A DNA stretch of 64,000 nt from Prevotella sp. (GTDB lineage: Bacteria; Bacteroidota; Bacteroidia; Bacteroidales; Bacteroidaceae): assembly GCA_016281055.1 (NCBI GenBank), contig JAEEHW010000076.1, positions 17,605 through 81,604 of the forward strand, written 5' to 3'. The stretch's first letter is position 1. Each line of letters begins with the position of its first letter. The notes beneath the pieces were generated by a model. The model searched no databases. It was not told the DNA's origin and worked only from the letters and a program-made list of their open reading frames with translations. Of the stretch, positions 1 to 8,194 are shown piece by piece. Made by a program: the position numbers and the translations under genes.

Positions 1-2379
1 ATAAGAGTCAGCACCTGGGTAGGTTGAACTGAATCCGAACAATCCGTAAGCGGTACCACCAGGAACTTTCCACGAACCATCAGTCTTGTAGAAACCTACA
101 CCTCTGTTACCATCGCGGAATTCATAAACATATTTATATGAAGCCTGCGAAGCAGAAACTGTAACGATGGAATCGCAATAAAATCCCTTAACATAAGTAT
201 TTGATGGTTTAGAGTTTGCTGCAACTGCTGTCGGAACGAATACAGGATTCTTCTCCTTAGAGTTGAATACTATAGGCATGTTGGCTCCTATCACCTTTCC
301 TGCTTCGATAGCAGAAACCTTCAGCGTATCATATCCTTCTTCATACTCATATTCTGTTACAGAATAAGCTGTCACACCTTCCGGTACTATTACAGGATAT
401 GTCACATAGATGGCACCCCAGTATTTTCCATAGTTGTCTGGTGTATCCTCCACTTCAAACGTCTCTGCAGTAATTTTCTTTGATTCGCGCAGGTTATAAC
501 CCAGGTGAGGTGGTTGGTTGTAGCAGCAGTTTTCAGCTATTATCTGTGCTCTATAGTCAATATCATCGAGCAGATGTGGCACAATATAATCTGTCTGATA
601 GTTCGTAGCATTCACTACCAGCCGGTAACCAGTAGTTCCTCCTTCTGACCAGCAGATCACCTCTTCACGCCAGTCACCAAAAACATCTCCCAACAGGCAG
701 GCATTATTCTTTGTAGCATTATTGGTTCTTCCGTATGTATAGTTGCTTCCATTTACGCAGCCCGTCAATCTGTCAAAGTTCTTTAACGAAGGATTCCAAG
801 TCTCAAGGACACCTTTTCCCCAGAAGTCATCACCCAGTGTTCCCGTCCAGTATAAGCGATCCTGTGCAGGAGCGCGACCATCCCAAGTCTTTGAGTCAAC
901 TACGCTGTTTCCTTCTTTATCAAAGATGTTTAACCAAGCAGAAGCCTGCCACAAGGCATCATCCCTCTCAGGGTCGAAGTTAGCCATAAATCCACGGTCA
1001 GTATCTCCTGAGGCAGTCTGGTGCAACAACAGCTTACCAGTAGTAGCATCTCGATAATCTATACCAAAAGGACTATCCCCATGCACCATGAATGCCTCCA
1101 GTCCTGGCCGATTAGGATCGAAGTCACTCACATGTAGGGCTTCACCATATTTTAAGCCTGTACGATAGAGTGTTGTACCGTCAGGCTTCAAGGCTCCTGA
1201 GCCGTATGTTATCTCCTGCTTGCCATCAAGGTTTACATCAGCTACAGCAAACCAGAAACCGCCTTCACCATATACTGTTTCTGTAAGTTGCTGTGTCGTT
1301 CCATCAGCATACTTCACTTCACCATTATCTACAGCAAGAGCTCTGTGTATCCAGCGCAGGGTGAGATCTGTTCCATTCCAGTCATAAGCACCTATGAAAG
1401 CGCCATTATACTGTCCGCGAGCAAAGATACCACTTGGGTTCCCATCCTTTCCGTCCAGCCATGCTATACCGGCAAGATACCTCTCAGAGCGGTTTTGTCT
1501 ACTATCCCACCAGTATGATGACCCTGCAGCATAGTCTGTATGATAAGGAATAGTCTTCAGTTCTGCACCATTGCGGCCATCAAATACAGTAATCCATTCC
1601 TCACCAGATTCTTGCTTCCCTCTTGAATTGAGGTAGTTGCCAGTAGGATCTTTATCTACACTAAGATATTTACCCTCTCCATCAATGGCTCCATGCCCTG
1701 TCTTAATCATTAATTCTCCATATCCATCGCCGTCGAAGTCCCATGCTACGAAGGAAGAACTGTGTGCTGATGAGAACATATTCGGTCCACCAGTTAGAAT
1801 CCACAGACGTTTGCCATTCATCTTGTAGCATCCGAAGTATTCGGGAGAAGTAATACCAGTTGATGCAACATCCTTTTCGTTTGAAGGACTCCACTTCAGT
1901 ATTATCTCATACTCCCCGTCGCCATCCATATCGCAGATAGAGGCATCATTCGGAGTGTATGTGGCTCCCCTGCCCCAGATATCTTCAGGAGCACCACCTT
2001 CAAGGTCTATGTATGTCACCTGTGAAGACCAAGCCTTACAGGTATCTCGTTCTACTATCTCGTTATTTTCATTATACACTTCCAGGCGATAGTACGTTGA
2101 TGTTCTTCCGCTGGAATGGGCGAAATTAGTCTTGCCGATGATGAAGTCACCACTGTTCAGTGTAGAATTTATGGTTGCAGCATTGGTGCCATAATACAAT
2201 CTAAACTTATAGTTTCTATTATCATATGCTCTTGCACGCCATGAAACCAGGTTTCCTGAGCCTCCTGACAGTGACAGGTCTATAGCCACGAGTCCACGTT
2301 TCAAAGGTGTTGCAGCAGGTTTTGGAAAAGCAGTTGCAGCCAAAAACATAAAAATTAAGACTATCAGGTTCCTTTTCAT
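1..2379 (-). CDS. Rhamnogalacturonan lyase, PL11 family (3' end outside window)
   Basis: This is an open frame of 793 codons from an ATG at 2379 that runs off the left edge, so the C-terminus is missing. Residues 1-19 form a signal peptide. The body has the PL11 pattern: an N-terminal beta-sandwich, then a propeller with Asp-rich calcium loops (DMDGDGEYEI near 147, DFDGDGYGEL near 212, DVNLDGKQEI near 378). PL11 enzymes cleave the rhamnose-galacturonic acid backbone of pectin by beta-elimination outside the cytoplasm or in the periplasm. The frame is already longer than a bare PL11 catalytic unit, so a C-terminal accessory or sorting domain is likely. The start lies 31 nt after the prfB stop with no obvious own -7 motif, so read-through from prfB is possible. 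The family call is by motif recognition. Confidence 0.88.
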   Translation of the reverse strand, partial: MKRNLIVLIFMFLAATAFPKPAATPLKRGLVAIDLSLSGGSGNLVSWRARAYDNRNYKFRLYYGTNAATINSTLNSGDFIIGKTNFAHSSGRTSTYYRLEVYNENNEIVERDTCKAWSSQVTYIDLEGGAPEDIWGRGATYTPNDASICDMDGDGEYEIILKWSPSNEKDVASTGITSPEYFGCYKMNGKRLWILTGGPNMFSSAHSSSFVAWDFDGDGYGELMIKTGHGAIDGEGKYLSVDKDPTGNYLNSRGKQESGEEWITVFDGRNGAELKTIPYHTDYAAGSSYWWDSRQNRSERYLAGIAWLDGKDGNPSGIFARGQYNGAFIGAYDWNGTDLTLRWIHRALAVDNGEVKYADGTTQQLTETVYGEGGFWFAVADVNLDGKQEITYGSGALKPDGTTLYRTGLKYGEALHVSDFDPNRPGLEAFMVHGDSPFGIDYRDATTGKLLLHQTASGDTDRGFMANFDPERDDALWQASAWLNIFDKEGNSVVDSKTWDGRAPAQDRLYWTGTLGDDFWGKGVLETWNPSLKNFDRLTGCVNGSNYTYGRTNNATKNNACLLGDVFGDWREEVICWSEGGTTGYRLVVNATNYQTDYIVPHLLDDIDYRAQIIAENCCYNQPPHLGYNLRESKKITAETFEVEDTPDNYGKYWGAIYVTYPVIVPEGVTAYSVTEYEYEEGYDTLKVSAIEAGKVIGANMPIVFNSKEKNPVFVPTAVAANSKPSNTYVKGFYCDSIVTVSASQASYKYVYEFRDGNRGVGFYKTDGSWKVPGGTAYGLFGFSSTYPGADSY

Positions 2380-2410
2380 AATAAATACTTTCTTGATTAA
2401 TGTACGTTTG

Positions 2411-3535
2411 TTAGTCCTTATTGTTCAGCTCCATCAGATATGCCTTGATAAATCCGTCGAGCTTACCGTCCATCACTGCGTCAACGTCAGATGTCTGATA
2501 GTTTGTGCGATGGTCCTTCACGCGGCGGTCGTCAAACACGTATGAGCGTATCTGCGAACCCCATTCTATCTTCATCTTTCCTGCCTCGATGGCTGCCTGG
2601 GCCTCCATGCGCTTCTTCATGGCGCGGTCATAAAGCTGCGACTTCAGCAAGCGCATGGCGTTCTCACGGTTCTGCTGCTGCTTGCGGCTCTCGGTGTTGG
2701 CAATGAGTATCTCCTCCTCCTCGCCGGTGTCGGGGTCTTGATACATATAGCGTAGGCGCACGCCGGTCTCCACCTTGTTCACGTTCTGACCACCAGCACC
2801 GCTTGAGCGGAAGGTGTCCCATGATATGCGTGAAGGGTCAACATACACTTCGATGGTGTCGTCAACGAGCGGTGTTACAAAGACAGAGGCAAAGCTGGTC
2901 ATACGCTTGCCCTGCGCGTTGTACGGACTCACGCGCACCAGACGGTGCACGCCGCTCTCCGATTTTAGGTAGCCGTAGGCGTAGTCGGCACTGCCGGTGT
3001 TCTCTATCTGCATGGTCACCGACTTGATGCCGGCATCGTCAGCCTCCAGCAGGTCAACGATGGTGCATTTGTAACCACCTTTCTCTGCCCAGCGCATATA
3101 CATACGCATGAGCATCTGCGCCCAGTCCTGCGCTTCGGTACCGCCGGCACCAGAGTTTATCTTCAGTACTGCGTCCATAGGGTCTTCCTCCTGGCGCAGC
3201 ATATTCTTCAGTTCAAGGTCTTCAATGGCTTCCAGCGCACGGTCGTATGCCTGGTCCACCTCTTCCTCGGTGGCCATCTCCTCACGGTAGAACTCCATGG
3301 CGAGGTCCAGTTCTTCAGCTGCCGTGCTCACCTCCTTGTATCCGTCAATCCATTTCTTCAGTTCGCCCACCACCTTCATCTGCGCGCGGGCGCGGTCGGG
3401 GTCATCCCAAAAGTCGGGAGCCTGCGTACGCAGGTCCTCCTCTTCAAATTCAATCTTTTTCCTGTCAATGTCGAGATAGCGTGCCAATGCTTCTGCACGC
3501 TCACGGATGTCTTTCTGTTGATCTTGTGTTATCAT
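2411..3535 (-). CDS. prfB: Peptide chain release factor 2
   Basis: Class I release factor that recognises UGA and UAA stop codons and triggers peptide release on the ribosome. The 374 residues match the usual RF2 length. The GGQ catalytic tripeptide is near residues 247-249 (GAGGQNVNKVET). The codon-recognition tripeptide near 203-205 reads SPY where E. coli has SPF. At the place where many bacteria carry the programmed +1 frameshift (the YLD stretch, residues 20-22), this gene reads TAT CTC GAC in frame without an internal TGA, so no frameshift is needed. The start follows the acyl-CoA synthetase stop by 10 nt, so the two are probably co-transcribed. Confidence 0.97.
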   Translation of the reverse strand: MITQDQQKDIRERAEALARYLDIDRKKIEFEEEDLRTQAPDFWDDPDRARAQMKVVGELKKWIDGYKEVSTAAEELDLAMEFYREEMATEEEVDQAYDRALEAIEDLELKNMLRQEEDPMDAVLKINSGAGGTEAQDWAQMLMRMYMRWAEKGGYKCTIVDLLEADDAGIKSVTMQIENTGSADYAYGYLKSESGVHRLVRVSPYNAQGKRMTSFASVFVTPLVDDTIEVYVDPSRISWDTFRSSGAGGQNVNKVETGVRLRYMYQDPDTGEEEEILIANTESRKQQQNRENAMRLLKSQLYDRAMKKRMEAQAAIEAGKMKIEWGSQIRSYVFDDRRVKDHRTNYQTSDVDAVMDGKLDGFIKAYLMELNNKD

Positions 3536-3545
3536 TGTCTGTTAA

Positions 3546-5354
3546 TTATTCTTCATACATCTTCTCAATCACCTCGGCGTAGTTCTTTATTATCACGGGG
3601 CGGCGGGTCTTGAGAGTGTTGGTGAGTTCGCCGTTCTCCATCGTGAATGGCTCGGTGAGCAGAGTGAAACGCTTCACCTGCTCGTATCCTGCCAAACCCT
3701 GCTGCAGGGTATTGATGCGCTCCATGAGCATGGCCTGTATCTTCTCGTTGGCACAGAGGTCCGCACGACCCGTGAACGGTATGCCGTTCTCTCGTGCGTA
3801 TTCCTCAAGCAATGCGTAGGCAGGCACTATCAGTGCGGAGACAAACTTACGCTCGTCAGCGATGACGGCTATCTGCTCGATGTATTTGTCAACGAGCAGT
3901 TTTGACTCTACAGCCTGTGGCGCCACATACTTGCCGTTGCTGGTCTTATACAGGTCTTTTATGCGCTCCGTAAGATACAGTTCGCCGTCCTTCAGGTAAC
4001 CGGCGTCGCCAGTGCGGAAGAAACCGTCCTCAGTAAACGATTCCTTATTGATGGCATCGCGATTGTAGTAGCCGCGCGTGATGGTGGGTCCCTTGAGGAG
4101 TATCTCGCTGTTCTCGCCTATCTTTATCTCTATGCCGTTGATGGGACGCCCCACAGAACCTATGGTGTAAGGCTCGTCGCGGTGGTCGCACGAAACAGTG
4201 GCAAGACTTTCCGTCAGTCCGTAACCCACAATCATGTTGAGTCCCAGACAGTGAACGAACTCTTCCACTTCCTTCGATACCACGGCACCTGCGGTAGGGA
4301 AGATATTCGGGTGTACCAGTCCGAACTGCTTGCGCACTATAGACAGCAATGTCTTGTTGACCATAGCATATTTCATGCGCAATGCAAGTGAAGGCTTCTT
4401 TCCTGCCGCCTTACATTCGATGTTGTACTTGTGACTGATTGCCAGTCCGTCCTTGAACATCTTCTTATGTAAGGCAGAGGCATTGTCTATCTTCTCCTGC
4501 ACACCGGCATACACCTTTTCCCAGAAGCGCGGCACGGCCGACATACATGTGGGATGTGTCTCGCGCATGGACTGCTGTATCTCACGCGGATTGGTATTGA
4601 TGATAAGCGTGGCGCCCTCTGTGAGTGCGAGGAAGTCCCATCCACGCTCGAAGATATGCGTTATCGGCAGGAATGTTATCACGCGGTCGTCCTCACCCAC
4701 CGGCACGCACTCATCATTTGCCTTGAAGGCTGCCATATACTGACCGTGGGTAAGTATCACGCCCTTTGACTCTCCCGTGGTGCCTGATGTGTAAAGGATA
4801 TTGGCGATGTCATCTTCATTTCGTGAGGAGTGAAGGGCAGAGAGTGAAGAATCTAAAGCTGCATCTTCATTTCCTGCAATGAAGTCATTGAAATACTGCG
4901 ATGTGGTATCATGCTCTGCCAGTGTCACAGTAGGGTCGTAAATAACTATGCGTTCCAACGTAGGACAGAGGGCCTGCACACGGCGTGCCTTGTCATACTG
5001 CTCCTGTTCGCCAACGAAGAACAAACGTATCTGCGCATCGTTGATGACATACTGCAACTGCTGTTCAGAACTCGTGGCATAGAACGGTATCGTCACTGCA
5101 CGTATTCCGAATGCACCAAAGTCGGTGTATATGTATTCCAGCGAATTCTGCGAGAATACACCGACATTCTCCTGTACCTTCACCCCTGCGCGAAGCATAG
5201 CCAGCGACACACGCCGTGCATTGTCAGCGAAGACCTTCCATGAGGCCTTCTTCCATACAGTGCCGCCGAAGTCCTTGTACTCAAACACGGTCTTGTTGCC
5301 GTATTTCTTCGCCTGTTCGTATGGCAGGCGCGCCAGGTGACATAATGTTTGCAT
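3546..5354 (-). CDS. Long-chain acyl-CoA synthetase (AMP-forming)
   Basis: Member of the ANL superfamily that activates fatty acids with ATP and CoA. The P-loop-like motif YTSGTTGESKG sits near residue 186. YGLTES, then GDAGYLKDGELYL, and a C-terminal Lys in NTLKTRR follow the family order. The frame can be extended to a TTG at 5381, but that triplet is about where transcription from the -7 element at 5386-5393 should begin. The ATG at 5354 (MQTLCHLARL, 602 residues) is therefore preferred. Just upstream of the ATP motif the gene carries a 39-bp insert flanked by identical 12-bp direct repeats (4811-4822 and 4862-4873). It adds 17 residues in frame. The chain-length preference cannot be read from the sequence. 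Confidence 0.92.
   Translation of the reverse strand: MQTLCHLARLPYEQAKKYGNKTVFEYKDFGGTVWKKASWKVFADNARRVSLAMLRAGVKVQENVGVFSQNSLEYIYTDFGAFGIRAVTIPFYATSSEQQLQYVINDAQIRLFFVGEQEQYDKARRVQALCPTLERIVIYDPTVTLAEHDTTSQYFNDFIAGNEDAALDSSLSALHSSRNEDDIANILYTSGTTGESKGVILTHGQYMAAFKANDECVPVGEDDRVITFLPITHIFERGWDFLALTEGATLIINTNPREIQQSMRETHPTCMSAVPRFWEKVYAGVQEKIDNASALHKKMFKDGLAISHKYNIECKAAGKKPSLALRMKYAMVNKTLLSIVRKQFGLVHPNIFPTAGAVVSKEVEEFVHCLGLNMIVGYGLTESLATVSCDHRDEPYTIGSVGRPINGIEIKIGENSEILLKGPTITRGYYNRDAINKESFTEDGFFRTGDAGYLKDGELYLTERIKDLYKTSNGKYVAPQAVESKLLVDKYIEQIAVIADERKFVSALIVPAYALLEEYARENGIPFTGRADLCANEKIQAMLMERINTLQQGLAGYEQVKRFTLLTEPFTMENGELTNTLKTRRPVIIKNYAEVIEKMYEE
4811..4873. repeat. In-frame 39-bp insert between 12-bp direct repeats
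   Basis: The 12-mer catcttcatttc occurs at 4811-4822 and again at 4862-4873, a period of 51 nt (17 codons). Between them lie 39 nt rich in the word gagtgaag. The reading frame is kept. The layout is what an insertion with target duplication, or a slippage event, would leave. No intergenic copy of this word family is seen in the window. Confidence 0.8.
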
Positions 5355-5385
5355 AGCAGTTTCAATTGTTATTGGTTTCAACTTG

Positions 5386-5393
5386 CAAAAATA
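5386..5393 (-). promoter_or_regulatory. -7 promoter element of the acyl-CoA synthetase-prfB unit
   Basis: TATTTTTG on the minus strand fits the Bacteroidetes -7 consensus TAnnTTTG. Initiation about 7 nt downstream would give a leader of about 25 nt to the ATG at 5354. Confidence 0.6.
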
Positions 5394-5456
5394 AGAAAAA
5401 ACTTTCAGATAGCCAAATTTTCCTCTAAAATATATATTTATTTCATGAAATATTCG

Positions 5457-5464
5457 TAATTTTG
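5457..5464 (+). promoter_or_regulatory. -7 promoter element of the M20 deacylase gene
   Basis: TAATTTTG fits the Bacteroidetes -7 consensus and ends 9 nt before the ATG at 5474, so the mRNA should be leaderless or nearly so. It faces away from the -7 element at 5386-5393. Confidence 0.65.
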
Positions 5465-5473
5465 CAATCAGAT

Positions 5474-6775
5474 ATGAAAAAGACAGTTATAGATAAGGAT
5501 GTATTGGAAAGATACGTCAGCGATGCCGTTGAACTGTTGAAGCGCCTCATCAGCACTCCCCGCGTGAGCCGCGACGAGACCGCTGCAGCAGACATCATGG
5601 AGCAGACCATGCGCCAGTATGGCTATGAGTCTGAGCGCAAGGGTAACAACCTGTGGATACGTTCCAGCAACTGGGACGACAGCAAGCCCACCATCATGCT
5701 CAATGCTCACATCGACACCGTGAAGCCCGTGGCCACATGGACACGCGACCCCTTTACGCCAAGCATCGAGGGTGACCGCCTATACGGACTGGGATCCAAC
5801 GACTGCGGCGGCGGACTGGTAAGCCTGCTGCAGGTGTTCAGGATTCTGACCCAAAAGCCCCTCCCCGCGGGGGAGAAAAAGCCCCTCCCTACCCTCCCCG
5901 TGGGGGAGGGGAAGAAACTACCTTCGTCAAATGATAGCTCTGAGGAAGCAGGTAATATCATACCCTCCACCACACGGAAGGTTGGAAGGGACTTCAACCT
6001 CATCTACCTCGCCTCATGTGAGGAAGAGGTAAGCGGTGCAGGAGGCATAAGGAGTGTACTGCAACAACAGCCCCTCCCTACCCTCCCCGCGGGGGAGGGG
6101 GATAAATCACCTTCGTTAAATGACAACTCTGAGAAAGTATGTAGTGTCATACCCTCCACCTCGGGGAGGGCAGGGAAGGACTTGATTGCCATCGTAGGTG
6201 AGCCTACGGGCATGCAGCCTGCCATTGCTGAGCGCGGACTGATGGTTATTGACGGCACTGCGCACGGCAAGAGCGGACATGCTGCACGCAACGAAGGCGT
6301 GAATGCCATATATGAAGCGCTCGACGACTTGATGTTCATCCGTGAATATAAGTTTGAGAAGGTGAGTGACCTGCTCGGACCTACAAAGATGCAGTGCACC
6401 GTAGTGAACAGCGGTACGCAGCATAACGTGGTGCCTGACGAATGTAAGTTTATCATCGACGTGCGCACAAACGAGCATTATACAAACGAAGAGGTGTTTG
6501 AGTTTCTGCAAGGCAAACTGAAGAGCGAGATAAAGGCACGCTCCTTCCACCTGCACTCATCGAGCATTCCACGCACACATCCGCTGATACAACGCTGCAT
6601 TAAGATGGGTATGGAGCCTTTCGGTTCACCCACACTGTCAGATCAGGCCCTGATGCGTTTCCCATCGTTCAAGTTAGGACCAGGTGAAAGCAGTCGCTCA
6701 CACAGCGCCGACGAATACATCTGCATATCAGAGATACGCGATGCAATAGAAAAATATCTGCAGTTACTCAGATAA
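5474..6775 (+). CDS. M20 family deacylase, ArgE/DapE type, with in-frame repeat insertions
   Basis: Zinc-dependent amidohydrolase related to acetylornithine deacetylase. Candidate metal ligands and catalytic residues are present in order: His in NAHIDTV, Asp in GSNDCGGG, the Glu pair in SCEEEVSG, Glu in VGEPTG and a C-terminal His in SRSHSADEY. In Bacteroidetes this family serves arginine biosynthesis on acylated ornithine or citrulline, so that role is likely. An in-frame TTG at 5462 lies in the -7 element, and the ATG at 5474 is the better start (433 residues). Two Pro/Gly-rich segments, PLPTLPVGEG... (5858-5991) and PLPTLPAGEG... (6071-6180), interrupt the conserved core before NLIYLASCEEE and before IAIVGEPTG. 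They are copies of one 110-bp repeat. Confidence 0.9.
   Translation: MKKTVIDKDVLERYVSDAVELLKRLISTPRVSRDETAAADIMEQTMRQYGYESERKGNNLWIRSSNWDDSKPTIMLNAHIDTVKPVATWTRDPFTPSIEGDRLYGLGSNDCGGGLVSLLQVFRILTQKPLPAGEKKPLPTLPVGEGKKLPSSNDSSEEAGNIIPSTTRKVGRDFNLIYLASCEEEVSGAGGIRSVLQQQPLPTLPAGEGDKSPSLNDNSEKVCSVIPSTSGRAGKDLIAIVGEPTGMQPAIAERGLMVIDGTAHGKSGHAARNEGVNAIYEALDDLMFIREYKFEKVSDLLGPTKMQCTVVNSGTQHNVVPDECKFIIDVRTNEHYTNEEVFEFLQGKLKSEIKARSFHLHSSSIPRTHPLIQRCIKMGMEPFGSPTLSDQALMRFPSFKLGPGESSRSHSADEYICISEIRDAIEKYLQLLR
5882..5991 (+). repeat. Palindromic GC-rich repeat, family A, copy 1 (inside CDS)
   Basis: The 110-bp element begins cccctccctaccctccccg and aligns without gaps to the copy at 6071-6180, with about four fifths of positions identical by eye. 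Its first 30 nt fold on themselves (ccctcccc/ggggaggg). A shorter related piece (cccctccccgcgggggag) sits just in front at 5858-5875. It is translated as part of the M20 deacylase. Confidence 0.85.
6071..6180 (+). repeat. Palindromic GC-rich repeat, family A, copy 2 (inside CDS)
   Basis: Second 110-bp copy. Its start (cctccctaccctccccg) and its end (cggggagggcagggaagg) are near-perfect inverted repeats of each other, so the whole element can fold as one hairpin. It lies 189 nt (63 codons) after copy 1, in the same orientation and frame. Confidence 0.85.
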
Positions 6776-6797
6776 AAGAATATAAAGGAATAATAAA

Positions 6798-6840
6798 AAC
6801 AAAAAAACGGCATCACACTATCGGTAGTGCGGTGCCGTTT
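6798..6840 (-). terminator. Terminator of the dcw-dgt operon, overlapping the dgt 3' end
   Basis: A 16-bp stem (6805-6820 with 6825-6840, two G:T pairs) with a four-base loop is followed on the minus strand by a T-rich run ending at 6798. The dgt stop codon (6813-6815) and its last five sense codons lie inside the stem. Confidence 0.85.
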
Positions 6841-8180
6841 ATCTTTTGGTAGAAATCGAGGGCGAACACATCTGTCATGCCTGATATGAAATCAAGCACT
6901 GCCATGATTCGCGTCTCTACATCTGTAGCGTTTATCTCATATTGACTGCTTACGCGGCGCAACAGCTGTTGTGAATAGAAACGGTCTGGATTCATTATGG
7001 CTTCTATCATCTGCTGCAACAGGGTTTCCATAATCTTGTAACCACCCAGCTCGATGTCAAGTACCGGCTTTGAATGATATATCTTGCCGTAAGCCACATC
7101 AATACAGCGTTTGTATGCCTCACGCTGAAGCATACTAACATGCTTTATCAGACTGCCCTGAAATGTTCCGTCAAGAATTTCTTTTTCATGTCTGAGGAAA
7201 GCCTCGACACATTCGTTTTCCAACTTGCCTATCACACAGGCTCGCATATAAACAACCTGTTCGTTAAGGTCTGCTATGTTCTCCGTGCTTATACGGTTGA
7301 GTATGCTCTTTTGTGTCTGTTCATCAAAGAAACCAAGCAGCAAATCGCGTGTCTCTTCGTATGATATGAGTTTCAGTTTATGGGCATCCTCTATGTCCAT
7401 TATCTCGTAGCAGATGTCATCAGCCGCTTCTACGAGATATACCAAAGGATGACGCACATAACGCAATGGTTCTCCATCAGCGGAGAGTCTCAGCATGCCG
7501 AGGTCGTCTGCCACACGGCGGAAGGTCTCTGCCTCTGTGGTGAAGAATCCAAACTTTTCCTTGCCTCCCACGACAGGAGTACCGGAATAGTAAGAAGCAA
7601 ACGGATATTTCACAATGCTGGCGAGCATGGAATATGTCATGACAAAACCTCCATCTCGTCGGCCGCTGTATTTATGGGTGAGAAGACGAAAAGCATTGGC
7701 ATTGCCCTCAAAATGGGTTATGTCATTCCATAATTCAGGTGACAAATCATCCTTCAACTTGAGTCCTACACCTTCACTGAAAAACGTCTGTATGGCCTTC
7801 TCGCCACTATGCCCGAACGGAGGATTACCAAGGTCATGAGCCAAGCAGGCAGACGACACTATGGTACCCAGTTCCTCTATCACCGTACCGGCATAATCGG
7901 GATTGCGCTTGATGATAGCACGCGCCACATCATTGCCGAGCGACATGCCTACACTCGCCACCTCAAGGGAATGTGTCAGACGGTTGTGGACAAATACCGA
8001 ACCCGGCAAAGGAAACACCTGCGTCTTGTTCTGCAATCGACGGAACGGTGCAGAGAATATCAGACGGTCATAGTCACGTTTGAACTCTGTACGTTCATCA
8101 TGGCGCTCAGTATGACGCAGTTCCTGTCCGAGACGTTTGTTAGATATAAGTCTTTGCCAATCCATTTCCTTCTCTTGCAT
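6813..8180 (-). CDS. dgt: Deoxyguanosinetriphosphate triphosphohydrolase-like HD protein
   Basis: HD-domain enzyme of 455 residues that hydrolyses dNTPs to deoxynucleoside and triphosphate. Metal-binding motifs are visible: His in HNRLTHSLEVA, HD in LAHDLGNPPFGHSGE, and a later Asp in EAADDICYEIMD. The N-terminal FKRDYDRLIFSAPFRRLQNKTQV block is typical of dGTPases. It starts 14 nt after the ftsZ stop on the same strand and has the operon terminator in its 3' end, so it is the last gene of the dcw transcript. An internal ATG at 8165 (MDWQRLIS) is an alternative start. Homologues regulate nucleotide pools, and some protect against phage; which applies here is not shown. Confidence 0.92.
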   Translation of the reverse strand: MQEKEMDWQRLISNKRLGQELRHTERHDERTEFKRDYDRLIFSAPFRRLQNKTQVFPLPGSVFVHNRLTHSLEVASVGMSLGNDVARAIIKRNPDYAGTVIEELGTIVSSACLAHDLGNPPFGHSGEKAIQTFFSEGVGLKLKDDLSPELWNDITHFEGNANAFRLLTHKYSGRRDGGFVMTYSMLASIVKYPFASYYSGTPVVGGKEKFGFFTTEAETFRRVADDLGMLRLSADGEPLRYVRHPLVYLVEAADDICYEIMDIEDAHKLKLISYEETRDLLLGFFDEQTQKSILNRISTENIADLNEQVVYMRACVIGKLENECVEAFLRHEKEILDGTFQGSLIKHVSMLQREAYKRCIDVAYGKIYHSKPVLDIELGGYKIMETLLQQMIEAIMNPDRFYSQQLLRRVSSQYEINATDVETRIMAVLDFISGMTDVFALDFYQKINGTALPIV

Positions 8181-8194
8181 TCAACACATGATTA

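Noticed and set aside
5462-5473. TTG start for the M20 deacylase
   Set aside because: The TTG is the end of the -7 element TAATTTTG; the ATG at 5474 is the plausible start. The same reasoning applies to the TTG at 26582 for ung and the GTG at 51834 for the protease.
5858-6180. M20 deacylase as a pseudogene because of its insertions
   Set aside because: The frame is intact and all candidate metal ligands remain, so it is annotated as a gene with inserts.
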